Origin: Vicugna pacos | Lineage: Eukaryota; Chordata; Mammalia; Artiodactyla; Camelidae | DNA: 64,000 nt | NCBI RefSeq assembly: GCF_048564905.1 | Contig: NC_133018.1 | Span: forward strand, 5,332,001-5,396,000 | Reading direction: 5' to 3' | Shown here: piece after piece, positions 40,300 through 51,284 of the stretch | Layout: each line of letters opens with the position of its first letter | How positions within the stretch are numbered: position 1 is the first letter of the stretch | Translations under genes and position numbers: made by a program | The notes under the pieces: generated by a model | What the model saw: only the letters and a program-made list of their open reading frames with translations | Told to the model about the DNA's origin: nothing | Databases searched by the model: none

Positions 40300-41165
40300 C
40301 TTAAAATTGCTTTTTTATTGAGGATAATTGATATTCTATAAACTGAACATACTTTAAAATGTACAAGTCACATTTTGCCAGTGTAGACATCCAAGTACCA
40401 AACACAACAATCCGGATAATGGACATATCCACCATTCCTGGCAGTTTACTCACGTCCATGTTCTTGTCTCCCTCTCCCTCCTCTGGCCACCCCACCTCAC
40501 CCCCAGGAAACCATTCATCTTTTTTCTCTCATTATAGATGAATTTACATTTTCTATAAACGCGATCATACAGCATGCATTTTTTTGTCTGACTGCTTCCG
40601 TTCAGCACAATTATTTTAAGATTCTTCAGTGTTGATGTGTGGACCAATAGTTCATTCTCTGTTATTGTTTAGTAGTATGTCACAGTATGGTTTTGCCACA
40701 ATATACACACCCATTCACCATCGACGGACATTTGCATTACTTCCGAAGCTTGCCTATTACAAATCAATGTGCTATGAACTTTCATATACAATTACCTATA
40801 TGTACATTATGCTTTCAGTTCCCTTAGGTAAATACCTGGAACTGGAATGGTTAGATCATATGATACGTTAGTATTACGGAATATTTATGTTTTAAGAAAC
40901 TCTGAAACTGTTTTCCAAAATGATTGTAACATTTTACAGTCCCATCAGCATATGAGAATTCCAGTTCCTCCGCATTTTCAACACTTTGCTTTTTTGATTT
41001 TTGACATTCCAAAGGGTGTGAAATGGTATCTCATTGTGGTTGCAAGCTGCATTTCTCTAATGACCAATGATGCTGAGCATCTTTTCATGTACTTATGTGC
41101 CATCCGTATATCTTTTGTGAAGTCTGTGTTCAAAGAGTCTGCTCATTTGTTTCTGAGTAGAGCAA
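40300..41165 (-). repeat. Old L1 3' end (L1M type), inverted
   Basis: 'Ttttttattgaggataattg', 'gtacaagtcacattttgcca', 'cagcacaattattttaagat', 'cctggaactggaatggttag' and 'tctaatgaccaatgatgctg' in minus-strand L1 order. Sits about 60 bp upstream, in the gene sense, of exon 19. Confidence 0.8.
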
Positions 41166-41395
41166 ATAAACCCGAAAATAAGTAGAAGAAAAATCTGCTG
41201 GAGCAGAAACCAATGAAATAGAAATTAGAAAAATATGAGAGAAAAACAATGATACCAAAACTTGGTTCTTTGAGAAGATCAAGAAGATTGATAAAACCCA
41301 GCCAATCTGAATTGGAAAAAAACTGGAAAGGGGGAAAATGCCAATATTAAGAATAAGATCAGTGATATGGCTATAGATTATACAAGCATAAAAAG
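41166..41395 (+). repeat. L1 ORF2 fragment
   Basis: 'Gaaaccaatgaaatagaaat', 'aacttggttctttgagaaga', 'ttgataaaacccagccaatc' are plus-strand ORF2. Confidence 0.75.
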
Positions 41396-41399
41396 GATA

Positions 41400-41990
41400 C
41401 TAGTTTTGCATAGCTGCCATAATAAATTACCACAAACGGAGCGGCTGAAAATACCACCTACTTATTACATCACAGTTGTCATAGGTCAGAAGTCTGGTGA
41501 GCGCACCTGGGTCCCTGATCTTAAACTCAAGGTGTCGGCAGAGCTGCAGTCTTTTCTGGGGGCACCAGAAGAAAATCTGTTGCCTTGCTCATTTGGAATG
41601 AAGACATCATTCAATTCCTTGCATGTGTAAAACTGATATCCCCATTCCCTTCCTGGCTGTCACCCAGAAGTTGTTCTCAGTTTCTAGAGCTCACCCACAT
41701 TCCCTAGCTCATGACCTCCTTCCTCTATCTTCAAAGCCAGTAATAGTGGGTCAGGTTGCTCTCACAGTTCCAATTTCCCCTGCCACTTCTTCTGTTGTAT
41801 CTCTCTGACTCTCCTCTCTTCCACTTCCACTTTTAAAAGCCTATGTCTTTACACTAGGTCCATCCGGATAATCCAGGAAAATCTCCCTATATTAAGGTTT
41901 GTAACCTTAATTCTACCTGAAAAGTCCCTTTTGCCATGTAACATAACATGCACAGGTATTAACATCAGGCATTAGGAGTTTGGACACCTC
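41400..41990 (-). mobile_element. MLT1-type MaLR LTR (ERVL-MaLR), fossil
   Basis: 'Agctgccataataaattacc', 'tctggtgagcgcacctgggt', 'aaggtgtcggcagagctgca' and the 'taggagtttggacacctcag' end follow the reverse complement of the MaLR LTR. Very old, mammal-wide family; solo. Confidence 0.65.
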
Positions 41991-41994
41991 AGAG

Positions 41995-42125
41995 ATACCA
42001 TATATAGATTAATTTGGGAAGAATTATCATTTTAACAATATAGAGTCTTCTTATTTATGAACATGGTATATATCTCCATTTATTTAGATCGCCTTTAGTT
42101 TTTTCTTAGAATGCTTTGTAAAAAT
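41995..42125 (-). repeat. L1 ORF2 fragment
   Basis: 'Attttaacaatatagagtct' and 'gaacatggtatatatctcca' are minus-strand ORF2. Confidence 0.75.
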
Positions 42126-42129
42126 CCCA

Positions 42130-43205
42130 GACTTCATAGGGGAATGCAAAGGACCTAGAATCGCCAAACACAACCTTGAAAAAGAAGAATAAAATTGGAG
42201 AACATATATTACCTCGCTTCAAGACTTATTATAAAGCTATGTGAATCAAAGCAGTTCAGTATTACATCAATATAGTCAAACTGATCAATGGAGAGTCCAG
42301 AAATACACCCACAAGTTAAAGGTCAATTGATCTTCAACAAAGGTTCAATGACAGTTTAGTGAAGAAAGAATATTTTTTTCCATAAATGGTGCTGCAACAA
42401 TTGGATATCCACATGCAAACACATTTTTTAACTTTTCATCTGTTTATTGAATCATATTTTCAAAAGTCACTGTTAAGAAAAAGCAAAGACAAGCCACAGA
42501 CTAGAAGAAAACATCTGTAAATCATCTACCTGATAAAGGACTCATAACCAGGATACTTTTTTTTTTAATTCTCAAAACTCAAAAATAAATAAACAGCCCA
42601 ATTTAAATGGTGACTATCTTGAAGAGACACCTCACGGAAGATACAAGAATAGCAAACAAACACTTGGAGAGTTGCTAAATATCACTACCAATCAGGGACA
42701 TGTGAAGTAAAACCACAATGACATTTCACTATGTACTTCAGAATATACAATGTCAAACAGACCAACCAAACTAAGTGTTGACAAGGATACGGAAGGACTA
42801 GAAATCTCACGCTTACTGATGCTGGAATTGTAAAACGGTGCAACCACTTTGGAAAGCAGTTTGGCAGTTTTCAAGAACTCATTCATAAATCCACTAAATG
42901 ATCCACAATTTCACTTTTTGGTATTATCCCCAGAGAAATTAAAGTCCATGATGATACGAGCAACTGAACACAGATGATCACTGCAGTTTCATTGTCATAA
43001 TCAAAAAACTGAAACAATCCAAATGTCCATCAATAGGTTAATGGATGTACACATCAGGCATATTCAAACCACTGACTACTACTCAGCAACAAAAAGGAAC
43101 GAATTACTGATGTACGCTACCACATGGTTGACGCTCATTAATCGAATTATGCTAATTAAAAGATGCCAGATGAAAAAATATTATATATACAATCCTTTCC
43201 TATAA
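42130..43205 (+). repeat. Old L1 ORF2 3' half
   Basis: 'Gcaaaggacctagaatcgcc', 'tggtgctgcaacaattggat', 'aagtgttgacaaggatacgg', 'atccacaatttcactttttg' and 'aaatgtccatcaataggtta' run in plus-strand order. Confidence 0.8.
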
Positions 43206-43219
43206 ACCTCTAGAAAATG

Positions 43220-43393
43220 TAAGTAGCAAGCTTTGACAAACTGCAGCTTATGGGTCAAATCTGACCTACTGTCTGTTTTTTATTAATCAATTTTTATGGG
43301 AACACATCACAACCACTCCTTTACACAATTTCTGTGGCAGCTTCAGCGCCACTACAGCAGTATTTAGTATTTGTAACAGAAAGTGTACGGCCT
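43220..43393 (-). mobile_element. hAT-type DNA transposon relic, first part
   Basis: Reverse of the family seen at 35330-35560 ('cttatgggtcaaatctgacc', 'tttttatgggaacacatcac', 'gtgtacggcct'). It resumes after the LTR at 43897. Confidence 0.7.
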
Positions 43394-43896
43394 TTGTGGG
43401 GTCCACAGACATCTGGCAGGTTCCTGCTCCAGGGCCCCTCAGGCACCGGGCTGCTGCCCTCTAAAGATAGCAAAGAACAGTCCTTTCCCAGCACAGCCCT
43501 GCCTTAGCTGAGGTAAGGATCATCCGTACGATCCCCGGAAGCCTGACACCAGGAGCGGCCACAGCCCCTTACCACAACCCCCAGCCCTGCCCTTTCACGA
43601 CCCCTCCCTTCCCTGCTACCTCAGCATTAACCAAGCAGAGAATTGTGCATGAGCTGATCATGCGCCCTGCAGCCCCGCTCTCTGCCTGACGTCATGTAAG
43701 CACAGGGAGTTAGAGGTTACCCTCCCTTATGAAAGACCTCAGCAACCGACCCTCAGTGCTCGCACAGGCCCCTTTCATCTGTGTGGCCTGCTACTGTCTC
43801 TGGCAGTGTACCTAACGCACTCCTTTTCTAGTTGCATCCTTTGTCTTTGGTAAATTCTTTTACCGCCTGTGCACCGCCCAGCTGAACCCCACAACA
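43394..43896 (+). mobile_element. Solo LTR inserted in the hAT relic, fossil
   Basis: About 500 bp bounded by ttgtgggg and ccccacaaca, near-inverted termini as in retroviral LTRs. The four-base repeat gcct at 43390-43393 and 43897-43900 fits its target duplication, and the hAT sequence is continuous once it is skipped. The U5-like 'tttggtaaattcttttaccg' suggests plus orientation; family not certain. It differs from the LTRs at 2882 and 20189. Confidence 0.65.
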
Positions 43897-43965
43897 GCCT
43901 ACAAAGCCTCAAATATGTATGATCTCTGGTCCTTTACAAAAAGCATGCCAGCACCTGATCTACAG
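43897..43965 (-). mobile_element. hAT-type DNA transposon relic, second part
   Basis: 'Acaaagcctcaaatatgtat' then 'ctctggtcctttacaaaaag' continues the element interrupted at 43393. Confidence 0.7.
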
Positions 43966-43969
43966 CCAC

Positions 43970-45295
43970 AGAGAACAAATCAAAGGCTGCCTGTGGACAG
44001 AGGTGCCGGGAAAGTCAGGAAGGAGGGATTTCAAAGAGGCCTGAGGAAACCTTTGGTGTGACACCTGAGCTCTGCTCTTCATCGGGGAGAGGGCTCGACA
44101 CTTCATCCCTAAACCTGCAGTGTCTGATGCCAACTCTAAAGCTCACTGAATTTTATCAGAATATTTCTGCCATCTTTTTGTTCATTGTAAATGTTTCTTG
44201 TAAGGTGAACTAAAAGTCGAAGAACTCGCGTATCATCAGATTAAGGAAACAGCTGCACAAACTGACTTATGCTTGCTTGTAACCAAATGTGTATTTGATA
44301 GATATTTATGTATGTGGCTTTCATTAAACCAACACACAGGCAGCCTTCTCCCACCTTCAAGAGCTAGAGGCTGCTGTTGTCCACCAGAAAGATAGAGGGG
44401 TCCTCCAAGACCAAAGTGGATCAGGCCAGTTTGTAACCAGGAGAAGCAGAGAAATATTCATTAAAAAACAGAAAGGTGTTGAGACCTCAATTGTTTACAT
44501 CCTTGAGAAGAAAGATCTCTTGAATAAGAATTATTGGGTGAATCAAATATCCTGTCAACCAACAATTCTTGACAATCCTCCACCTTCCATGTAAAGTAAC
44601 ATTACAATTTTATACGTGCTGATTCCAATTTTTTCCATTACCCTTATTCTACCTTTGAGGGCATACATATAGATTATTTTCTGGAAATGACAGTTACTGC
44701 ATATGACCTGTAGAATTTGAAGACACATATCCAAACTACCCCTCATCTACTACCATCCACCCCAATTTCTCTTTTCTAAAGTGTACCCTCTTTCATACTC
44801 TTGCAAGACCAGCCTTCTCACCATGTCAGAGGATGCTCCTATCCACCTGGTCCTCACTGAGTGTCCCCTTTAATCTGAACTCTTCTATGTGCCACGTTTG
44901 GATGCCCACTCTGTGCCAGGCTCTGAGCTTAAGGGTTATGGCTGAAAACGTTTAAGCAAAATGCCACATGAATTTCAAAAGGGTTACCATCTGGTAGAGA
45001 ACACCCATCTGTAAGTAAACAGCTATACTGAATGTAATAGTGTGTATACACACAAACAACGAGGGAGCAGACAGAAAGAGACTAACAAAATATGGTGTCT
45101 GAAGGAAGCTTTCACAAAGAAGGGGTATCCAGGCAAGATCTCAGAGGATGAACATAGACTTTCCAGGGAGAGAGGGAAGGGCACCCAAGACAAAGATAAA
45201 AGCACATCACAGAGCATTAAGAAGGGAGACGTCAGAGTGACATCAGCAAAAGGGTGGACAGGCAGTTCCACACTCCTGCCCTATGTAGAAATATA
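43970..45295. other. Intron 18 sequence, mostly unique
   Basis: 44885-44950 ('actctgtgccaggctctgag') is MIR- or L2-like. Otherwise no gene or repeat recognised. Confidence 0.45.
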
Positions 45296-45299
45296 TTTA

Positions 45300-45322
45300 A
45301 AAAACACACACACACACACACA
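45300..45322. repeat. (AC)n microsatellite
   Basis: A run of about 11 AC units in unique sequence. Confidence 0.85.
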
Positions 45323-45424
45323 GACTGTTGAAATCAAACTTTGTCAGAACTCTAGAAAAGAGTCAAATGTTTACAGCAACCAAGTAAATACTAAATCAAG
45401 AAAAAGGTAATTTCAAAATGGTAG

Positions 45425-45484
45425 GAAAACCGGAAATTGATGCATCATTGTAAACTGACTATACTTCAGTAAAAAAAAAAAAAA
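45425..45484 (+). repeat. L1 extreme 3' end, short
   Basis: 'Ggaaattgatgcatcattgt' then 'aaactgactatacttcagt' and a 14-A tail. Confidence 0.8.
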
Positions 45485-45830
45485 TGGTAGGAAAGCTCTG
45501 CGGCATTTTCACTTGCCCTTGCCCCCCTCCCCCTGCAACACTTCAGTGATCTTGAAGTGATGACAGCCTGTGTTCCAGAGTGAGACCCTGGTCCGTAGTT
45601 CAAAAGGAGAAGAGCAGACCTGATGCATAAAATATCACATCTGTCTGTTCTCATCTAAAGGAGTTCTCCAGAGCCATCCACCATCCAGACTGGGATTGTC
45701 ATGTTTCTTTGTTTATTTGCTGTTGGTTTTTAGCTCCTGGCTATCAAGGAAATCTGTCAAAACACTAGTTGAACCCACAAAGGCACACAGATTTTGAGTG
45801 ACCATGCATGACAAGAAATATAGTCTATGC
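45485..45830. other. Intron 18 unique sequence
   Basis: Starts with 'atggtaggaaa', which also occurs at 45418-45428, so it may be the target duplication of the L1 tail at 45425-45484. Nothing else recognised. Confidence 0.45.
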
Positions 45831-45834
45831 AAAA

Positions 45835-46595
45835 ATAGTTTCGGAAAGTCACAAAACAAATGAACTGCTACAGCCTTTAGTGATTCAAAATAAAAAGAGA
45901 AAACGCTGGGTAAAGGAGAGATCCTGGTTTACAGAGTTACAACATTGTAACAAGCAAATGTCCCTTTTTCAACAACAGCATCACAAGGTGTACAACAAAA
46001 GGAGCAACTCAAGGGGTGCTACAGGAGCACCCAGAGATTCATCTTCCACCAAGAGCATCCTGGCTCTGCCCAACCCACACCTCTGCTCAGCGGCAGATCT
46101 GGGGCAGACAGGTCCTGGGAGAAGACTGTCACGGAGGCAGCCCGGATCTCAGGCAGCAGTGCAGGCACCTCAGTTCCTGCAGCCGCAACCTCTGAACCCC
46201 CAGCCGCAGCCCAGTCCACACCACAGCCTTGCACTAGATCTGGGATAAACATAACAGGGAAAAGGATGCAAACTTGAGCTGTTTCTGAGCAGAGTCACAG
46301 ATGCCGACACAGGTGGCACTTATGTACTCTGTCACTGCATGGGCCTCTCTTGCCTCAGCATTCACCTCCAGTGGGGCAGGCCACACACCCAAAGGCACTG
46401 GAACCTGGCTGAGCCTGAGCGTCAGGGCTTCTACTCCAACAACTAGGGAGCAGACCCCACCCCTGACAGGGCGGCAACAGGCATGGGGCAGAGGGGAAGT
46501 CCTGCCTCACATCCTGCACGGAGTTTAGATTCACCAACACCAACCACACCGCCTATCAAGGGGATAACAACCAGCACATCCCGAAGAAAGATATA
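45835..46595 (+). repeat. L1 5' UTR region
   Basis: From about 46020 it matches the leader at 13150-13660 in order ('cagttcctgcagccgcaacc', 'gcactagatctgggataaac', 'gagctgtttctgagcagag', 'tatcaaggggataacaacca'). The frame 45808-46248 crosses this region and is not a gene. Confidence 0.75.
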
Positions 46596-47117
46596 GATTG
46601 CACCCATATCAAATCCACCATGATCAAGTTGGATTCATTCCAGGGTCACAAGGATGTTCAACAAATGCAAATCAATAAATGTGATACACCATATTAACAA
46701 AAGGAAAGACAAAAACCGCATGATCATCTCAATAGATGCAGAAAAAGCATTTGACAAAATTCAACATCCACTCATGATAAAAACTCTCGCCAAAATTGGT
46801 TTAGATAGAACATATCTCAAATGTAGTAAAAGCCATTTATGAGAGACCCACAGCCAACATAATACTCAACGGTGACAAGCTGAAAGCCTTCCCACTAAAC
46901 TCAGGAACAAGACAAGGATGCCCATTCTCACCACTATTATGCACCATGGTATTGGAAGTCCTAGCCACAGCAGTCAGACAAGAAAAAAGAAATAAAACAG
47001 ATCTAAATTGGAAGGGAAGAAATAAAAGTGTCACTATTTGCAGATGACAAGATACTTTATACTGAAAACAATAGTGTTCACCCAGAACTATTAGAATAAA
47101 TTAATTCAGCAAAGATT
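46596..47117 (+). repeat. L1 ORF2 reverse-transcriptase part
   Basis: 46654-46842 reads [20 protein letters not shown] then [23 protein letters not shown]2p reverse transcriptase; then 'actcaggaacaagacaagga' and 'gatgacaagatactttatac'. The YADD-box region is near 47035. It follows L1 leader sequence directly, so ORF1 and the endonuclease part are deleted. Continues at 48436. Confidence 0.88.
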
Positions 47118-47395
47118 TTTGGGGGGTACTCTTTTTCTGAGAGGCTAAACAAAGTTTATTCCAGGAAGAGTAACTCACTGAGAGATAAAACCATTTAAAA
47201 ATATACATATATGTACTGTTCATTGTTTCTAAGAACAATTTAGAGCTTTAGCTTTTAAAATTTAAGTAGTTATCAAAGGAATAAAACCAACCACAAAGTA
47301 AGACTTAACAGAATGAAGTAATCCAATCATAAAAGACAGTCAAACTTGCTTATACATATTCAAGATATCAATCAATCATCTAAGTTATAAATAAT
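47118..47395 (-). repeat. Non-L1 segment joined to an inverted L1; contains unclassified repeat, copy 2
   Basis: On the minus strand it includes 'ttattcctttga', 'aaaagctaaagctctaa' and 'aatgaacagtacatata', as at 8190-8312, and further on 'ggaataaactttgtttagcc', a possible polyadenylation signal. It takes the place of the usual L1 3' UTR of the neighbouring inverted L1. Confidence 0.55.
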
Positions 47396-48435
47396 AAGTA
47401 GTTCATTTGTGTCCTTTTTTTCTTAGATTCCACTTATAAGTGATATCATATGGCATTGTTCCTTCTCTTTCTGACTTACTTCACTTAGAATGATGGTCTC
47501 CAGGTCCATCCATGTTGCTGCAAATGGCATTTTTATGGCTGAGTAGTATTCCACTGTAAAAATTACCACATATTCTTTATCGAGTCAACTCTTGATGGAC
47601 ATTTGGGGTGTTTCCATGTCTTGGCTCTTGTAAATAGTGCTGATTTGAATATTGGGGTACACTGTCCATTTGAATTATATTTTTCTCTGGGTATATGCCC
47701 AGGAGTGGGCTTGCTGGATCATATGGTAAGTCTATTTTTAGTTTTTTAAGGAGCCTCCATACTGTCCTCCATAATGGATGCACCAATTTACATTTCCACC
47801 AACAGTGTAGGAGGGTTCCTTTTCCTTTTTCTCCACACCTTCTCTAGCATTTATCATTTGTAGACTTTTTAATAATGGTCATTCTGGTCGGTGTAAGATG
47901 AGATCTCATTGTAGTTTTGATTTGCATTTCTCTAACAATTAGTGATGTTAAGCATCTTTTCATGTGTTTGTTGGCCATCTGTATGTCTTCTTTGGAGAGA
48001 TATCTATTTAGATGTTTTGCCCATTTTTTTATTGGGTTGCTTTTTTTTTTAATATATTAAGGTGTATGAGCTGTTTGTATATTTTGGAAATTAGTCCCTT
48101 GTCAGTTGCATCATTTGCAAATGTTTTCTCCCATTCTGTAGGTTGTCTTTCCATTTCGTTGATGGTATCCTTGGCTGTGCAAAAGCTTTTAAGTTTAATT
48201 AGATCCCAATTGTTTATTTTTGCTTTTATTTCCATTACTGCAGGAGCTGGTTCAAAAAATATATTGCTGTGATTTATGTCCAACAGTGTTCTGCCTATGT
48301 TTTCCTCTATGAGTTTTATAGTATCTGGTCTTAAATTTAAGTCTTTAATCCATTTTGAGTTTACTTTTGCATATGGTGTTAGAGAATGCTCTAATTTCAG
48401 TCTTTTACAGGTAGCTGTCCAGTTTTCCCAGCACC
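47396..48435 (-). repeat. L1 ORF2 3' part, inserted in a plus-strand L1
   Basis: Minus-strand L1 from 'agattccacttataagtgat' to 'tccagttttcccagcaccat'. The plus-strand L1 stops at 'ttaattcagcaaag' (47117) and resumes at 'agcaaaaatttaatatgcag' (48433), so 47118-48435 is an insertion. Confidence 0.85.
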
Positions 48436-50372
48436 ATTAGCAAAAATTTAATATGCAGAAATCTGTTGCATTTCTTTATACTAACAATGAAATACCAGAA
48501 AGTTTTTTAAAAATCCCATTTAAATTGTGTCAAAAAAAAAAACCTAGGAATAAACTTAACCAAGGAGGTGAAAGTCCTATACACTGAAAACTATAAAACA
48601 TTGATAAAGGAAACTAAAGATGAATTAAAGAAAATGGAAAGATATGCCATGCTCTTGGATTAGAAAAATTAATATTGTTAAAATGGCCATACAACTGAAA
48701 GTAATCTACTATGCAATCTCTATCAAAATATCCAGGACATTTTTCACAGAACTAAAACAAATAATCCTAAAATTTATATAGAATCATAAAAGACTCCGAA
48801 TTGTCAAAGCAATCCTGAGGAAAAAGGACAAAGCTGAAGGTATAACCCTTCCAGACTTTACTTTATACTCCAAAGCTGCAGTAATCAAAATAGTGTGGTA
48901 TCACCACAAAAACTGACACATAGAGCAGAGGAACACATTAGAGAGCCCAGAATTAAACCCATACACCTATGGTCAATTAATCTATGATAAAGGAGGCAAG
49001 AATATACGATGGAGAAAAGACGGTCTCTTCAACAGGTGGTGTTGGGAAAGTTGGACAGTTACATGTAAATCAGTGAAACTAGAATGCTCCTCACACCGTA
49101 TGCAAAAATGAACTCAAAATGGTTTAAATCCTAAATATTAAACATAACACCATAAAACTCCTAGAAGAGAACATTGGACAAAAATCATAGCAATGGTTTC
49201 TTAGGTCAGTCTCCCAAGGCAAAATAAAAAAAGCAAAGATTAATAAATAGGACTTAATCAAACTTATAAGCTTTTGCACAGCCAAGGAAACCATCATCAA
49301 AACGAAAGGACAACCTATAGAATGGGAAAAAAAATTTGCAAATGATGCAACAAGAGCTACATTTCCAAAATATACAAACAGCTCATACACCTCAATTACA
49401 AAAAAACAAACAACCCAATCAAAACAATGGACAGAAGACCTAAATAGACATTTCTGCAAAGAGGATATGCAGCTGGCCAAGAGGCACAAAGATATTCAAT
49501 ATTCAACACTGCCAATTATCAGGGAAATGCAAATCAAAATGACAATGAAGTATATTACCTCACACCTGTCAGAATGGTTATCATGAAAAAGAACACAGAT
49601 AACAAATGTTGGCGAGGATGTGGAGAAAAGGGAGCCATTGTACACTGTTGATGAAAATGGAAATTGGTGCAGCCACCATGAAAAAACGTATGGGGGTTTC
49701 TCAAAAAACTAAAAATAGAACCACCGTATGACTCAACAGTTCCATTCCTGGGTATGCATCTGAAAAACACAAAAATACTAATTTGAAAAGATGCATGAAC
49801 CCCTATGTTCATGGGAGCATTAATGGACAATAGCTAAGATATGAAAGCAACCTAAATTTCTATCAACAGATAAAATGATAAAGAAGATGGTGTGTGTGTG
49901 TATACACACACACACACATATACACACACAATGGAATACTACTCAGCCATGAAAAGGAATGAAATTTTGCCATTTGCAACATCATGGATGAATTTGGTGA
50001 GTATTATGCCAAGTGAAATAAGTCAGACAGAAAAAGACAAATACTGTATGATATAACTTATATGTGAAATCTATAAAATACAACAAACTAGTGAATATAA
50101 CAAAAAAGAAGCAGCCTCACATAAATAGAGAACAAATTAGTGGTTACCAGTGGGTAGAGGGAAGGAGAGAGGGGCAATATAGGGTTGGGGGACTAAGAGG
50201 TACAAACTCTTATGTATAAAATAAACTACAAGGCTAGATTGTATGATACAGGGAATATAGCCAATATTTTATAACTATAAATGGAGCATAATCTTTAAAA
50301 ACTGTGAATCACTATATCGTACACTTGGAATGTATATAATACTGTACATCAAGTATAATTCAGTTTAAAAAA
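48436..50372 (+). repeat. L1 ORF2 3' half and 3' UTR, continuation
   Basis: 'Atgcagaaatctgttgcatt', 'gatggtcaattaatctatga'-type ORF2 and 'cacaaaaatactaatttg' lead to the 3' UTR ending 'atcaagtataattcagttt'. A (TG)n-(TA)n-(CA)n block lies at 49886-49930 in ORF2. Confidence 0.85.
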
Positions 50373-50404
50373 TTCTGGCTTAAAAAGATGGTATTTTTAT
50401 TGCT

Positions 50405-50786
50405 AACAAAATATTTTAAAAAACACAATGAGATATTACTTCACACCTGTCAGAATGACTAGGATCAAAAAGACTACAAATAACAAATGGTGGTGAGAGT
50501 GTGAAGAAAAAGGAACCTTCATACAGCGTTGGTGAAAATGTAATTGGTGCAGCCACTATGGAAAGCAGTATGGAGGTTCCTTTAAAAACTGAAAATAGAG
50601 CTACCATATGATCCAACAATCACTCTCCTAGGCATATATCTGGAAAAGATGGAAACTCTCATTCAAAAGATTCATGCATCCAATATTCATAGCAGCACTA
50701 TTTATAATAGTCAAGACAAGGAAACAACCCAAACACTCATCAACAGATGACTGCTGTAAGAAGATGTGGCGCGCGTGCGCACGCAC

Positions 50787-50837
<51 letters not shown>

Positions 50838-51275
50838 AATATTACTCAGCCATGAAAAATAATGAAATAATGCCATTTGCAGCAACATGGGTGGAACCAT
50901 AGATTATCATACTAAGTGAAGTAAGTCAGACAGAGAAAGAAAAATGTCATGATATCACTTATATGTGGAATCTTAAAAAATAATACAAATGAACTTATTT
51001 ACAAAACAGAAACAGACTCACAAACATAGAAAACAAAGATGGCTACCTTGGGGAAGGGATAAATTGGGAATTTGAGATTTTCAGATACTAACTGCTATAT
51101 ATAAAATAGATAAACAACAAGGTCCTACTGTATAGCACAGGGAACTATATTCAGTATCTTGTAGTAATCTATAATGAAAAAGAATGTGTGTGTGTGTGTA
51201 ACTGAATCACCATGCTGTACACCAGAGACTAACACAACATTGTAAATCAACTATACTTCAGTTAAAAAAAAAAAT
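50405..51275 (+). repeat. L1 3' end, 5'-truncated
   Basis: From 'aatgagatattacttcacac' to 'aaatcaactatacttcagtt' and an A tail. Contains a long alternating purine-pyrimidine (AC)n at 50769-50835. Confidence 0.88.
50769..50835. repeat. Alternating purine-pyrimidine (GC/AC)n tract
   Basis: Starts 'gcgcgcgtgcgcacgcac' and continues as (AC)n for about 67 bp in all, within L1 ORF2. Sequence favours left-handed DNA. Confidence 0.9.
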
Positions 51276-51284
51276 GAAAGTGAG

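Noticed and set aside
45808-46248. 146-codon frame, Pro/Gln-rich at its end
   Set aside because: It overlaps the L1 5' leader copy and has no start context or family match.
46654-46842. Reverse transcriptase as a possible retron or group II intron
   Set aside because: The residues match L1 ORF2p and the flanks are L1 on both sides.
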